Assembly (NCBI GenBank): GCA_022841475.1
Contig: JALHRJ010000005.1
Location: forward strand, 87,070-151,069
DNA from: Cyclobacteriaceae bacterium
GTDB lineage: Bacteria > Bacteroidota > Bacteroidia > Cytophagales > Cyclobacteriaceae
Reading direction: 5' to 3'
Length of the DNA: 64,000 bases
Part shown: piece by piece, positions 28,943-38,943 of the stretch
Position numbering within the stretch: position 1 is the first letter of the stretch
Layout of the letters: each line of letters starts with the position of its first letter
Notes under the pieces: generated by a model
What the model was told of the DNA's origin: nothing
The model's database searches: none
Seen by the model: the letters and a program-made list of their open reading frames with translations, nothing else
Position numbers and translations under genes: made by a program

Positions 28943-31900
28943 CTACCTCTCAAATCTGGGATCGCGGGTCGATGACTTGATGACTTTTGAAATAGCCTCT
29001 TTTTGTTTTCCATACCCACCCCCTCCGGGTGTTTCAATAACAATGCGATCACCTATGCTGGCATTAATACTATCCATTCCTTTTAAGACAAGAGTTTCAC
29101 CTTTGGCTGTGATTAACTTTTGTTTTCCTGTTTTGCCCGATAACCCTCCTGCCAATCCATAAGGAGATTCTACACGGTGCTGCGATAGAATATTGACCTC
29201 AACATTTTCATTAAAAGTAATTTCACGAACTACCCCATTGCCCCCATTCCACTTTCCCACGCCTCCCGAATTTTGTCTGATCTCAAACTTTTCTAATCGC
29301 ACGGGATATCGAAATTCAAGAATTTCAGGATCCGTAATTCTTGTATTGGTCATGTGAGAATGAATAGCATCAACACCAGGAAAGCCCGGGCCTGCTCCGG
29401 TGCCACCGCAGATTGTTTCATAAAACCCAAAACGTTCGTTGCCAAATAAAAAATTGTTCATTGTGCCCTGGCTGCAGGCAACCAGGTCCAATGCTTTCAG
29501 TAACGTATCTGTTAGCCGCTGACTTACTTCAGTATTTCCTCCAACGACAGCGGGTAAATTTTCTTCATTAAAATCCGGGTTGAGTAAACCAGTAGGAAGA
29601 ACAACACCTATTGGTTCCATAAGACCTTCATTCATAGCGATGGGTTGATTAACCCATACCCGCAGCACATAAAGAATTACACTTTGAACGATTGCTTTTG
29701 TTGCATTCAGATTACCGGGATGTCTCAAAGCAGAACCAGTAAAATCAATCAATAGCTTTCCTGTTTTTTGTACAGCCATGGTAACTTTTAAAGGCGATCC
29801 ATCATCGAGTCGTTCTTCGGCAGCGTATGACTTTATGGTAACCGAATTGATTTTTCTTCGAAGAAGATTCGCTGCGTAAGCCCTTAAAGCTTTCATATAG
29901 AAAACTACTTCTCTCGTCTTGTATTTCAGGCAGAGTGATTTTAAGCCAGCTTCACCAAGATTTACTGCGGCCAATGCTCCGTTTAGGTCAGCCATATTTT
30001 CATCAGGCAGGCGACTGGGATAAATACCAGAAGTAAATATTTTTCGAATTGCTGTCCACTGAATTTTACCTTGCCTCACTAAGTAGGTCGGTGAAATAAT
30101 TATTCCCTCTTCCTCCAGCGATGAGGCATTCGCTGGCATCGAACCTGGTTTTTTGCCTCCGATTTCTGCATGATGTGCTCGCGTGGCCACGTAGCCAATT
30201 AATTTATTCTTTACATATACAGGTTTGATCAGCGTAACATCGGGTAAGTGCGAACCACCATAAGCGGGATGATTAGTGATAACAACATCTCCATCCCGCA
30301 TAGGAAGTACATTGCTGACCTCCCGCACACACACACCCATACTGCCCAGGTGAACCGGAATATGGGGGGCGTTAACAATCAAATACCCTTGTGCATCCAT
30401 CAGTGCACACGAAAAATCTAAACGCTCTTTTACATTTACTGAAAAGGATGTTCGCTGTAAGAGTGCCCCCATCTCCTGAGCAATAGCGGTAAACCGATTG
30501 CTAAATAATTCCAGGGCAGCCTCCCTCGAATAGGTTTGGTTTTTTAACCCGCGCTTACTGGTAAACTGAAGTAACCCGTTGTTATTGTCATCAATGTTAA
30601 ACGTCCAATTCGTATCGACTACAGTAGTTGAATTCTGACTTGCGATAAGAGCCGGTCCCTTTATCAAGGCTCCGGTGTGTAACGATTCCCAACGATAGAC
30701 CTTTGTGTTTTTCCACGAGCCGTGGATGAACATTTTTGATTGTTTCTCTGGGATGGGTTTATAATTTTTGCTTTTTGTTCTTTTACTTTTTTTAATGTCA
30801 GCTCGAATAAAAAGTATAAGTCGGATGGACTCTATTTCAATTTCACGATCCTCTAACCAATGTCCATAGATGGATTTATATGTAGCCTTAAATTCTTTGC
30901 GTGGATCAATTCCATTTCTATACGTTGTTTCAATCGTGCTCTCCTGACCTACAAATCGTAGAAAAATCAGACGCTTACCTAACTGAATTTCCTCCTTAGG
31001 ATATCCCTCCTGTATGAGTTTGGTAAATCCTAGCTGTTGCAGCTCCTGAAAATGTTTGCCCAGATCTTTTCCTGAATATGATAAATTCTGAAGCAGAAGC
31101 TTTTCTTCAAAATGTTCTATGTTGGCGTGTCCGATACCATACGCACTCAGCAATCCGGCATCATAGGGAATGAGCGCTTTCTTCATATCAAGAAGTTGTG
31201 CCAAAGCACAGGCATGTTGCCCACCCGCACCACCAAAGCTCAGTAACGTATATTCAGCGGGATCATGACCTTGCTGCACTGAAACTTTTTTTATGGCCTC
31301 AGCCATTTTTTCATTGGCAATCTGAATCAAAGATTCCAGCAGAGATTCTTTTGTTGGAGTCTTTCCTGTTGAGGTTTTGATTTTTTTTATTAGCGTAGCA
31401 AGTGCCGCTTCGGATTTATTCTTGTAAAGCGGAATCGAAAATAAATCGGAGTCGGCCCGGCCTAATAAAAGATTCACATCGGTTATAGTCAGGGGCCCTC
31501 CACCACCATAACATGCTGGGCCCGGAGATGCACCCGCACTGCGTGGCCCCACGGTAAGTTTGTAACCATCAAAATCGCAAATTGATCCACCACCAGCCGC
31601 AATCGTTTCAATGGCTAATGAAGGGGAAAGAATTTTTATCTCACCCACTTTGGATTCGTAACGATACGTATATTGATTATTGTAAAGGGAGACATCCGTG
31701 CTGGTGCCACCCATGTCGAACGTGATTAACTTCCTTTCGCCAGAGAGCTTGCCTGAAGTGGCAGCGCCCACTACTCCACCTGCAGGGCCACTCAACAAAC
31801 TATCTTTTGGATAAAAGTTGGTTGCATTGACTAAGCCTCCGGCACTGGTCATGATCTTTAACTGCGCCTTGGTTAGACTCTGCTGAATATTCGAGATGTA

Positions 31901-32761
31901 GGTATGAATGATCGGATCGAGGTAGGCATTAACAACCGCTGTTTCGGCCCGGGGTAAAATTTTTATTTGCCCTGAGACTTCGTGAGAAGCAGTAACAAAT
32001 GAAAGACCATGGTTTATTAAGTGATCTTTTATAAGTTGCTCATGAACAGGATTCTTGTAACTATTCAGTAGCGCAATAGCGATCGAATCACATTTGGATT
32101 TTTTTACAAGCGAAATGGTTTTATCAATAGCTGATTCGGACAAAGCCCCGAGAATATTTCCGTCTGTTTCAATACGCTCGTCAACTTCAATCACCGTTTC
32201 ATACAGTGGTTTTTCTTTAATTATTTCGAGGGCAAATAAATCACTTCTTTGTTGAGTTCCGATCAACAATAAATCTTTAAATCCCCTGGTGATTACCAAG
32301 GCAGTGCGAGTTCCTTTACGTTCCAGCAAAGCATTGGTGCCCCGGGTAGAGCCAAGCTTCATTTCTATTGGGGGAAATGATTGATTAAGCGGAGTTTCAG
32401 TGAGTAGCCGGGAAGCAAAAACAGGAACTTCTTCCATTGAACTAATCTCAAAGACAGAGCCTGCTTCAATTTTAATGGCCTTTGTAAGGTGAATCACCGA
32501 GTCATTCAGATTAACTTTTTCAATTCGCCCGATACTTTTCTTCTTACCAAAAAATGTGATGGTGAATTGATGAAAGATATCCCGGCTAACGGGCCATTGG
32601 ATTTTAACAAGAATAGAACGGGCACTGGTTTGACGAACCACGCTCCCCTTTAGTACACTGCTACTTAGAACCTTCAGTCGTTTTACTCCTCCTGATGGGG
32701 ATTGGGCAATGCAGTCGGTAAACGTGCCTCCGGTGTCAACCCAGATTTTCCAGGGTTCCAT
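28943..32761 (-). CDS. Fused 5-oxoprolinase / hydantoinase (HyuA-HyuB)
   Basis: The 1272-residue protein joins HyuA (about 1-700; VDTGGTFTDCIA, DMGGTSTDVSLY, GPACYGGGGPLTITD) to HyuB (about 740-1255; EMGALLQRTSFSVNVKERLD, VVGGNTEVSQRLTD, GGGGYG near the end). The full-length single-chain form is the type found in eukaryotic 5-oxoprolinase, which opens pyroglutamate with ATP; bacteria commonly have separate subunits. Substrate (oxoproline or hydantoin) is not certain. The upstream lipoprotein gene ends on the base where this one starts. Confidence 0.88.
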   Translation of the reverse strand: MEPWKIWVDTGGTFTDCIAQSPSGGVKRLKVLSSSVLKGSVVRQTSARSILVKIQWPVSRDIFHQFTITFFGKKKSIGRIEKVNLNDSVIHLTKAIKIEAGSVFEISSMEEVPVFASRLLTETPLNQSFPPIEMKLGSTRGTNALLERKGTRTALVITRGFKDLLLIGTQQRSDLFALEIIKEKPLYETVIEVDERIETDGNILGALSESAIDKTISLVKKSKCDSIAIALLNSYKNPVHEQLIKDHLINHGLSFVTASHEVSGQIKILPRAETAVVNAYLDPIIHTYISNIQQSLTKAQLKIMTSAGGLVNATNFYPKDSLLSGPAGGVVGAATSGKLSGERKLITFDMGGTSTDVSLYNNQYTYRYESKVGEIKILSPSLAIETIAAGGGSICDFDGYKLTVGPRSAGASPGPACYGGGGPLTITDVNLLLGRADSDLFSIPLYKNKSEAALATLIKKIKTSTGKTPTKESLLESLIQIANEKMAEAIKKVSVQQGHDPAEYTLLSFGGAGGQHACALAQLLDMKKALIPYDAGLLSAYGIGHANIEHFEEKLLLQNLSYSGKDLGKHFQELQQLGFTKLIQEGYPKEEIQLGKRLIFLRFVGQESTIETTYRNGIDPRKEFKATYKSIYGHWLEDREIEIESIRLILFIRADIKKSKRTKSKNYKPIPEKQSKMFIHGSWKNTKVYRWESLHTGALIKGPALIASQNSTTVVDTNWTFNIDDNNNGLLQFTSKRGLKNQTYSREAALELFSNRFTAIAQEMGALLQRTSFSVNVKERLDFSCALMDAQGYLIVNAPHIPVHLGSMGVCVREVSNVLPMRDGDVVITNHPAYGGSHLPDVTLIKPVYVKNKLIGYVATRAHHAEIGGKKPGSMPANASSLEEEGIIISPTYLVRQGKIQWTAIRKIFTSGIYPSRLPDENMADLNGALAAVNLGEAGLKSLCLKYKTREVVFYMKALRAYAANLLRRKINSVTIKSYAAEERLDDGSPLKVTMAVQKTGKLLIDFTGSALRHPGNLNATKAIVQSVILYVLRVWVNQPIAMNEGLMEPIGVVLPTGLLNPDFNEENLPAVVGGNTEVSQRLTDTLLKALDLVACSQGTMNNFLFGNERFGFYETICGGTGAGPGFPGVDAIHSHMTNTRITDPEILEFRYPVRLEKFEIRQNSGGVGKWNGGNGVVREITFNENVEVNILSQHRVESPYGLAGGLSGKTGKQKLITAKGETLVLKGMDSINASIGDRIVIETPGGGGYGKQKEAISKVIKSSTRDPRFER

Positions 32762-33234
32762 TATTTGATTTTAAGCACGATTTTTTTTTTGGTCATGCGA
32801 ATGCCGATCGCCTTCGTAAATTCTGTAGAGCCATCAGGATGTTCACGCACGAGTGGTTTTGTATAGAGCAAAGAATCCGGTCCCATTTTTTGAATATTGT
32901 CACTCGACTGGACTTCCGATGCATAGGCTTCCAAAAGTTGCCTTTCTACACTTCTAAGATTTTGATTTCCGGATTGGAGCGCAAAAATCTCAACCTCCAA
33001 AGCCTGACTCAATGAGTCTAAAAAGGATTGATTACTTAATGTTTTATCACGTTTTTGAATGATTAATGCAGTTTGCCTTCCAAACTGAAAAGCCGCCTCA
33101 GTTATTTCTGCATCTGTTGCTTTTTTGATCTCGTTCATCTCCATGTTCTCCTTCATTTTTTTTCGTTGCTCGTCTGTCAGTGTGCCCGTACAGGAAAAAA
33201 TCAGAATCAGGATGAGAAGGCTAAAGTATTTCAT
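32761..33234 (-). CDS. Putative lipoprotein of unknown function (157 aa)
   Basis: A lipobox IFSC (Cys about 15) is followed by a helical, charge-rich region with the stretch ATDAEITEAAFQFGRQTALIIQ. I do not recognise a named family. It overlaps by one base with the fused oxoprolinase gene downstream, so the two are likely one transcript; a functional link is not implied by the sequence. Confidence 0.7.
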   Translation of the reverse strand: MKYFSLLILILIFSCTGTLTDEQRKKMKENMEMNEIKKATDAEITEAAFQFGRQTALIIQKRDKTLSNQSFLDSLSQALEVEIFALQSGNQNLRSVERQLLEAYASEVQSSDNIQKMGPDSLLYTKPLVREHPDGSTEFTKAIGIRMTKKKIVLKIK

Positions 33235-33316
33235 AGCTAGGATTATTAAAGGGCTAAAGGTAAAAAGTATCCGCCTTAGTGTGCATAGGGCTGTCCTCTC
33301 AAGACATTGATTTTAT

Positions 33317-33324
33317 TAACTTTG
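33317..33324 (+). promoter_or_regulatory. -7 promoter element (TAacTTTG) of prfA
   Basis: The exact TAnnTTTG box ends 17 bases before the prfA ATG. A -33 box at the right spacing is not obvious. Confidence 0.4.
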
Positions 33325-33341
33325 CAGCCTTGTTTTAAGTT

Positions 33342-34418
33342 ATGATTGAAAAGCTTGTTGAAATAAAGAACCGTTTTGAAGAGGTAGGTCAATTGTTGGT
33401 GCAACCTGAGTCCATGAAAGACCCTAAGAAGTTTGGCCACCTTAACAAAGAGTATAAAGACCTGGAAAAAATGGTTAAGAAATTCGACCAATATCAGGCG
33501 ATTTTAGAAGGGGTAGAACATGCCAAACAAATTCTGCAGAAAGAGAAAGACCCGGAAATGCGGGAGTTAGCGAAAATGGAGTTGGAAGAACTGGCACCAA
33601 AAAATGAAGCCCTGGAGGCTGAGATTAAGGAGATGCTGATGCCCAAAGACCCCAACGATGATAAGAATTGTATTCTGGAAATTCGTGCCGGCACGGGTGG
33701 GGATGAAGCGGCAATTTTTGCCGGTGATCTTTGGCGAATGTACCAGCGTTTTTGCGATAGAAGAGGGTTAAAGATGTCGGTACTTGATATAACGGAAGGT
33801 ACTGCAGGCGGCTATAAAGAAGTGATCAGCAGTATTGAAGGGGAAGGCGCCTATGGAATTTTTAAATATGAATCCGGAGTGCACCGGGTGCAACGCGTAC
33901 CCGAGACTGAAACACAAGGCCGGGTGCATACTTCAGCTGCCTCTGTGGTGGTGCTACCCGAAGCTGAAGAGGTGGATGTAGAAATCAATCCTGCCGATAT
34001 CGAAGTAATCACTTCGCGGTCGGGTGGGGCTGGTGGACAGAACGTAAACAAAGTGGAGACAAAAGTGCAAATGACCCACAAGCCAACAGGCATTGTCATC
34101 ACGTGCCAGGTAGAACGTTCGCAGCATGGTAATCGCGCACGTGCGTTGGTAATGCTTCGTGCAAAGCTTTATGAACGAGAAGTGGAAAGAAAGCAAGCTG
34201 AGACGGGTGCTTCCCGTAAAAGTCAGGTGCGCAGTGGCGACCGCTCAGAAAAAATCAGAACCTATAATTATCCGCAAAGTAGGGTAACGGATCATCGCAT
34301 TGGATATACGCAGCACAATTTGCCGGCCGTTATGAACGGTGAGGTAGATGAATTTATCAATCAGCTTAAGATCGCTGAAACTGCTGAAAAAATGACCGAA
34401 GGAAGAGAAACCCTATAA
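33342..34418 (+). CDS. prfA: Peptide chain release factor 1
   Basis: RF1 reads UAA and UAG. The GGQ motif ([10 protein letters not shown], near residue 230) and domain III are intact, and the anticodon-like motif is PET ([14 protein letters not shown]), the position of the RF1 PAT/PVT motif. The length of 358 residues is normal. It stands alone between convergent and divergent neighbours and ends before a hairpin. Confidence 0.96.
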   Translation: MIEKLVEIKNRFEEVGQLLVQPESMKDPKKFGHLNKEYKDLEKMVKKFDQYQAILEGVEHAKQILQKEKDPEMRELAKMELEELAPKNEALEAEIKEMLMPKDPNDDKNCILEIRAGTGGDEAAIFAGDLWRMYQRFCDRRGLKMSVLDITEGTAGGYKEVISSIEGEGAYGIFKYESGVHRVQRVPETETQGRVHTSAASVVVLPEAEEVDVEINPADIEVITSRSGGAGGQNVNKVETKVQMTHKPTGIVITCQVERSQHGNRARALVMLRAKLYEREVERKQAETGASRKSQVRSGDRSEKIRTYNYPQSRVTDHRIGYTQHNLPAVMNGEVDEFINQLKIAETAEKMTEGRETL

Positions 34419-34426
34419 ATAGAAAT

Positions 34427-34463
34427 GGGCCATTGATAAGTGAGTTGTCATTGTCAATGGCCC
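34427..34463. terminator. Inverted repeat between convergent prfA and LPP20-like gene
   Basis: A perfect 10-base-pair stem (gggccattga with tcaatggccc) and 17-base loop sits between two convergent stops. It lacks a long T tract, so it is a possible bidirectional terminator. Confidence 0.5.
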
Positions 34464-34471
34464 AGGGTTCA

Positions 34472-35023
34472 CTATTGATTCTCTTCGTCTTCAGTTTGTT
34501 TTATTTGCTCGTCCAGAATTTTATCAATGATGTCCATCTGGCGTTCGTCAATAGTCTGGTCAGTTTTCGCTTGCTTTTTCATAAAGCGAAACATGGCGTT
34601 CTTCTTTATCTCGTACGCCATAAAAACGGTGTACTTATTTTCTTTCTGATTAAAGTATTTTTCTTCACCAATCTTACGAAGATCTGCCATGTTGGTGTTC
34701 ATCGTCTGTCGTACGAGGCTTTGAAATTTATCGGCAACATCCGCAGCGTTTGCATTTTCTGTCTGACCAAGATACTGGTCAGCTACTTGTTTCATAGTCG
34801 TGTTAACTTGTCCGGCCAATTGTGCTTTCGCATCAATATCAGCTTTGCCGCGTGCAATGTTGTCTTGAGAACTTTCTCCTTTGCCCGTGGCCCGGAAGAA
34901 TCGATTATTTGATTCGTAAGCATTGCCCCGAAATGGTTCTTTTACTTTTTGTCCGAACGGACTGGACCCACATGAAGAAAGAATCAATAAAAGCGCGAAC
35001 GCAGAAATCAGTTTTGTTTTCAT
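34472..35023 (-). CDS. LPP20-like lipoprotein
   Basis: The lipobox SSC (Cys about 18) follows a basic hydrophobic signal. The body, with RATGKGESSQDNIARGKADIDAKAQLAGQVNT, is the LPP20-family core, where a beta strand leads to a long helix. It ends in an acidic, Gln/Glu-rich tail. Function unknown. The fold links it to the FlgT/LPP20 outer membrane families, none of which identifies a role here. Confidence 0.8.
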   Translation of the reverse strand: MKTKLISAFALLLILSSCGSSPFGQKVKEPFRGNAYESNNRFFRATGKGESSQDNIARGKADIDAKAQLAGQVNTTMKQVADQYLGQTENANAADVADKFQSLVRQTMNTNMADLRKIGEEKYFNQKENKYTVFMAYEIKKNAMFRFMKKQAKTDQTIDERQMDIIDKILDEQIKQTEDEENQ

Positions 35024-35090
35024 AATAAATTGTTTGACTTAATGGACCGGTAACTTTCAGATACCAAATTAGTAAAAATTGTGCCAGAGT

Positions 35091-35810
35091 TTAAACACTT
35101 TGGGTAGGGATAATTAATTGCCATCGAAATGCCCATTTCCAGGAAAGGGTATACTTCTCAATTTTGGAAGCAGCTAAGAATCGCTGAAGTTCCAGTTTTG
35201 TAAAAGCCCTTAAAACTGATAACGGGGCATCAAACCGTACCATGGCGGATCTGGAAAAAAGTGATGTTAATAGTTTGATAGAATGATAAGCAAGAGGATG
35301 CCGGTGGATGTCATTGATGATTACGGCTTCCTTTGCTTGCTTTTTTAAACTTGAAAAGAGTATTACTAACTCTTCTTCTGCAAAATGATGCATGAAAAGT
35401 GTGGCTAGAATAAAATCGAACTTTTGATTTTGAAATTCTCTGGAGAAAACATTGGTTGATTGGAAGGTTATGTTTTTGAATTCTTTTGAATGGGTAATTG
35501 CGTAATTGATGATGTTAGGATTCGCATCAAATCCTATTAACACAACCTTTCTGTTTTCTTTCTCTGCCAAACGCGCCAAGATTCTCAACATCTCGCCACT
35601 GCCACACCCCAGGTCAGCAATAGTTATGATTTGTGTTTTAGGAATGGTTTTCCACGATGATTGTATGGCCTGTAGAGTTACAGCATTTCCACCCAACCAA
35701 TGATTGATGATATCTAGTTCCCGTAAGGTTTGATTAACCACTTCACCCTGACAATCTAAATCATCCATGATTTCTATTCCACGAGAGCGAATCGAAAAAT
35801 CAGGCGGCAT
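35091..35810 (-). CDS. Class I SAM-dependent methyltransferase, polyketide-linked
   Basis: The Rossmann SAM-binding motif ADLGCGSGEMLR (66-77), GFDAN (about 95) and the FDFILATLFMHHF post-I region are clear in this 239-residue protein. It starts 2 bases after the type III PKS stop. PKS-methyltransferase pairs occur in alkylresorcinol-type pathways, where the enzyme O- or C-methylates the phenol ring, so that role is a fair inference, not proven. Confidence 0.88.
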   Translation of the reverse strand: MPPDFSIRSRGIEIMDDLDCQGEVVNQTLRELDIINHWLGGNAVTLQAIQSSWKTIPKTQIITIADLGCGSGEMLRILARLAEKENRKVVLIGFDANPNIINYAITHSKEFKNITFQSTNVFSREFQNQKFDFILATLFMHHFAEEELVILFSSLKKQAKEAVIINDIHRHPLAYHSIKLLTSLFSRSAMVRFDAPLSVLRAFTKLELQRFLAASKIEKYTLSWKWAFRWQLIIPTQSV

Positions 35811-35812
35811 GC

Positions 35813-36916
35813 TTAATGATTTTGAATTTCTAAAACCATGCTTTCCAATGTTAGGCCCGGTCCAAAAGCGAAACTTAAGATTTTTTTCCTGTCATCAACA
35901 CCGTTTAGTTTTCTACTCAATTCATTTAATACAAAAAGTACGGTGGGCGAAGACATATTGCCAAAGTTTTTCAACACCTCGTAACTGGCTTTGTTTTGTT
36001 CCTTGGTTAGTCCAAGCTCTGCTTCAATTACTTCCAGAATTTTTTTCCCACCGGGATGAATAGCATAGTATGAGATATCAGAAAGCTGGCTTGAAATTTT
36101 TTGAAGCAGTAAGTTCGTAAGTTTTGCAATACCATCGCGTATCACATCGGGAACGTACGCGGATAAACGCATTTCGAACCCCAGGTCGCCTACCGTCCAG
36201 GCCATATCTTGTTCACCTTCTGGAGCCAGATCACAAAAGAATGAAACGGGTTTTAGATTTAAGCCTTTGCGGGAGGCAGATTCGATGAGTAGAGCCGCAG
36301 AACCATCTGCAAATAGCGCATTGGCTAATAGATTGTCTTCGCTGTATTCTTTTTGAAAATGAATGCTACATAATTCAGTGCATACCACCAATACCTTTGC
36401 ATTCGGATCCGATTGACAATAGGTATCCGCAATTTTTATAGCATTGAAGGCAGCATAACAGCCCATAAAATTGATACAAAGTCGCTGAATGTTTGAAGAA
36501 AGGTGCAGGGATTTTACAAGATCAATATCCAAACCGGGGGCATACATGCCGGTGCAACTCACCACCACAAGGTGCGTGATTGATTTTTTATCAAAGGAGC
36601 TTATTTTTTCCAAACACGACACTACTGCAGCTACGCTTAGTGCTACGGATTTTTCTCTAAACAACTCAAGCCGCAACCGTGTGGAAGGAAACGGTTCCAT
36701 GTCGACACTGTTGTTGTAAAAACTAAAGTCCTCTTTTTTACCGTAGTCGTCAATAACTGAATAGCGGGTGTCAATACCGGAAACCCGAAAGATGGCCCGA
36801 AGTTTACGGGTCTGCTCATCATCCAGTTGCATGGCGCGCACCATAAAATCAGCTAGTAAACTTTGGCTTACTTTATTGACAGGATTAGCCGTGCCGATGG
36901 CGGTAATAAAACTCAT
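35813..36916 (-). CDS. Type III polyketide synthase (chalcone synthase-like)
   Basis: The catalytic triad is complete: Cys121 in VVSCTGMYAPGLD, His287 in YYAIHPGGK and Asn320 in NFGNMSSPTV, with the FGPGLTLE loop near the end. The 367-residue length fits the family. These homodimeric enzymes extend fatty acyl or other CoA starters with malonyl-CoA to make resorcinols, pyrones or phloroglucinols. The product here is unknown. It is divergent, by 86 bases, from a UbiA prenyltransferase and cotranscribed with a methyltransferase. Confidence 0.93.
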   Translation of the reverse strand: MSFITAIGTANPVNKVSQSLLADFMVRAMQLDDEQTRKLRAIFRVSGIDTRYSVIDDYGKKEDFSFYNNSVDMEPFPSTRLRLELFREKSVALSVAAVVSCLEKISSFDKKSITHLVVVSCTGMYAPGLDIDLVKSLHLSSNIQRLCINFMGCYAAFNAIKIADTYCQSDPNAKVLVVCTELCSIHFQKEYSEDNLLANALFADGSAALLIESASRKGLNLKPVSFFCDLAPEGEQDMAWTVGDLGFEMRLSAYVPDVIRDGIAKLTNLLLQKISSQLSDISYYAIHPGGKKILEVIEAELGLTKEQNKASYEVLKNFGNMSSPTVLFVLNELSRKLNGVDDRKKILSFAFGPGLTLESMVLEIQNH

Positions 36917-37002
36917 ATGTTAAGGTATAACAAAAAGCCAACCATATTGATTTAAAACAGTAGTGATTTCCTTACCTTGATCAACGAAATATTTTATCCC
37001 TG

Positions 37003-37890
37003 ATGCTTTCACGTTCTTCCTGGCTTCACCTGCGCTTTCCTTTTTCATTCTTCCTGATGCCTGTTTATATTTTTGCCCTAGGCATTTCACCAAATTTTGG
37101 AGGAAGTGGGCTTCTATGGTCATTTATTATCATTCATTTGTTTCTGTATCCCGCGAGCAATGGCTACAACAGTTATTTTGATAAAGACGCAAAGAGCATT
37201 GGTGGATTAAAAAATCCACCCCCGGTGAATCGGGGGTTGTTTTATTTATCGTTGTTATTTGATGCGGTGGCCATCGTGCTGGGCTTTTTAAACATCAGTT
37301 TGTTGTTCGCATTGTTGCTTTTGCTCTACGGTTTGGTGTCAAAGGCATACAGCCATCCTGCTGTCAGGTTGAAGAAATATCCGATTGCCGGGTGGCTTAC
37401 GGTGGGTGTTTTTCAAGGCTTCTTTACCTTTTTAATGTGTTATGTTGGCATCAATAATTATGGATTAGAAAATCTTGCCAATGCCCGGGTGCTCGTTCCT
37501 GCCTCGCTATCCAGTGTTATTTTGTTGGGCACCTATCCCATGACACAAATTTATCAACATAAAGAAGATGCTGCCCGGGGCGATAAAACTATCAGTTTGA
37601 TGTTGGGCATCCGGGGTACGTTTATGTTTGTGCTGATAGTATTTACAATAGCAGCCGCGGGTTATGTTGCTTATTTTTATACATTCTATTCATTGTGGTA
37701 TGGAGAAGTTTTTCTGCTTTCGCTTTTTCCGGTGGTTGTTTTTTTTCTGATCTGGTTTTACAGAGTTTGGAACGACCCCGCCAAAGCAAACTTTTCAAAT
37801 ACCATGTGGCTTAATTTTCTTTCTGCTCTTTGTCTCAATGGATTTTTTGTCTGGTTCTTTTTAGAGACCAGTCATATTTTGCAGTTGTGA
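37003..37890 (+). CDS. UbiA family prenyltransferase
   Basis: Eight or nine membrane helices and both Asp-rich motifs are visible: NSYFDKDAKS near residues 56-65 and EDAARGDKTISL near 190-200. UbiA enzymes transfer a polyprenyl group to an aromatic ring in the membrane. Its place, divergent from the type III PKS, suggests that the polyketide is prenylated. It also could act in ubiquinone or heme-O type paths, but those neighbours are absent. Confidence 0.9.
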   Translation: MLSRSSWLHLRFPFSFFLMPVYIFALGISPNFGGSGLLWSFIIIHLFLYPASNGYNSYFDKDAKSIGGLKNPPPVNRGLFYLSLLFDAVAIVLGFLNISLLFALLLLLYGLVSKAYSHPAVRLKKYPIAGWLTVGVFQGFFTFLMCYVGINNYGLENLANARVLVPASLSSVILLGTYPMTQIYQHKEDAARGDKTISLMLGIRGTFMFVLIVFTIAAAGYVAYFYTFYSLWYGEVFLLSLFPVVVFFLIWFYRVWNDPAKANFSNTMWLNFLSALCLNGFFVWFFLETSHILQL

Positions 37891-37897
37891 AACCGGA

Positions 37898-38851
37898 TTA
37901 GCTTATAGAAAGACCAACACGTTCGAGTAATAGTTTTGTGGCTTTAATTCCATCTACTTCACTTAATACCGAGCCTTCATACTCAATACCAATATGACCC
38001 GAATAGCCGGCAGCTTTTACAATAGGAAGCATTTTTAGGTAATCTGTTTCAACACAATTTCCTTGCTCATCAAAATTATTCGCCTTAGCGCTTACTCCTT
38101 TTGCAAAAGGCATCATTTCACTAACGCCTACATAACGATCATATTCTTCGATACACTTAGATTCCCACTCATGACCGCTTTCTCTTTTAGTACAAAAATT
38201 TCCGAAATCGGGGAGAGTACCGCAATTCGCCATCCCCACTTCTTTCATAACATTGCTCAACCATTGACCATTGGAAGAATACCCACCATGATTTTCAACA
38301 ATAACATTGATGCCTACGGGTAGTGCGTATTCGCTTAGCTTACGCAAACCATCAGCCCCTGCTTTGGCTACTTCTTCCGCTGTTCCAATGCCAAAACAAT
38401 TAACCCGTATTGAGGTACAACCCAAAAATTTTGCGGCATCCACCCATTTGTAATGATTTTCAACAGCCTCTAATCTTTTTGCCGCATCAAGATTTGCCAT
38501 TTCTCCTTCTCCATCACACATAATCAACACATTCGTAACGCCTACATCATCGGCTCTCTTCTTCAATTCGGTTAAGTAGGCAGTGTCTTTTGCCTTATCC
38601 ATAAAAAATTGATTCACGTACTCTACTGCACTTATGCCAAATTCATTTTTGGCTTTGGCAGGAAACTCAAGGTTGTCAAATTCTTTTGCGAATAAGGCTT
38701 TATGCAACGACCACTCAGCCAATGAGATCTTAAAAAATAATTCTTTGGTGCCTTCGGCAGGCTTGCCTGAACACGAAGCAATAATAGATGATGCACTCAT
38801 TCCGCCAAGGGTTAAAAGACCAAGAGATTTTAAAAACTGTTCGCGTTTCAT
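37898..38851 (-). CDS. Sugar phosphate isomerase/epimerase-like TIM barrel lipoprotein
   Basis: The 317-residue protein begins with a Tat-like/lipoprotein leader (KREQFLKSL, then IIASC, Cys about 27) and continues with a xylose isomerase-like TIM barrel (PF01261 type), including ENHGGYSSNGQWL, GTLPDFGNFC and GHIGIEYEGS. Such exported barrels act on sugars or inositols. It may be an insertion in the PKS locus rather than part of it. Confidence 0.85.
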   Translation of the reverse strand: MKREQFLKSLGLLTLGGMSASSIIASCSGKPAEGTKELFFKISLAEWSLHKALFAKEFDNLEFPAKAKNEFGISAVEYVNQFFMDKAKDTAYLTELKKRADDVGVTNVLIMCDGEGEMANLDAAKRLEAVENHYKWVDAAKFLGCTSIRVNCFGIGTAEEVAKAGADGLRKLSEYALPVGINVIVENHGGYSSNGQWLSNVMKEVGMANCGTLPDFGNFCTKRESGHEWESKCIEEYDRYVGVSEMMPFAKGVSAKANNFDEQGNCVETDYLKMLPIVKAAGYSGHIGIEYEGSVLSEVDGIKATKLLLERVGLSIS

Positions 38852-38943
38852 AGGTTGAAGGTTTAAGGTTGAACGAAGATAGATACTATGCTTTTTTTGT
38901 TACCTATTTTTAGGGTGAAAGGCCCTACCGATACGGGGATGGT

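Noticed and set aside
34433..34912. 159-codon frame antisense to the LPP20-like gene
   Set aside because: It mirrors a conserved lipoprotein and contains the terminator hairpin in its first codons. No support.
36920..37123. 67-codon frame on the minus strand over the PKS/UbiA gap
   Set aside because: It overlaps the start of UbiA, a clear membrane protein, and has no family features or suitable start context.
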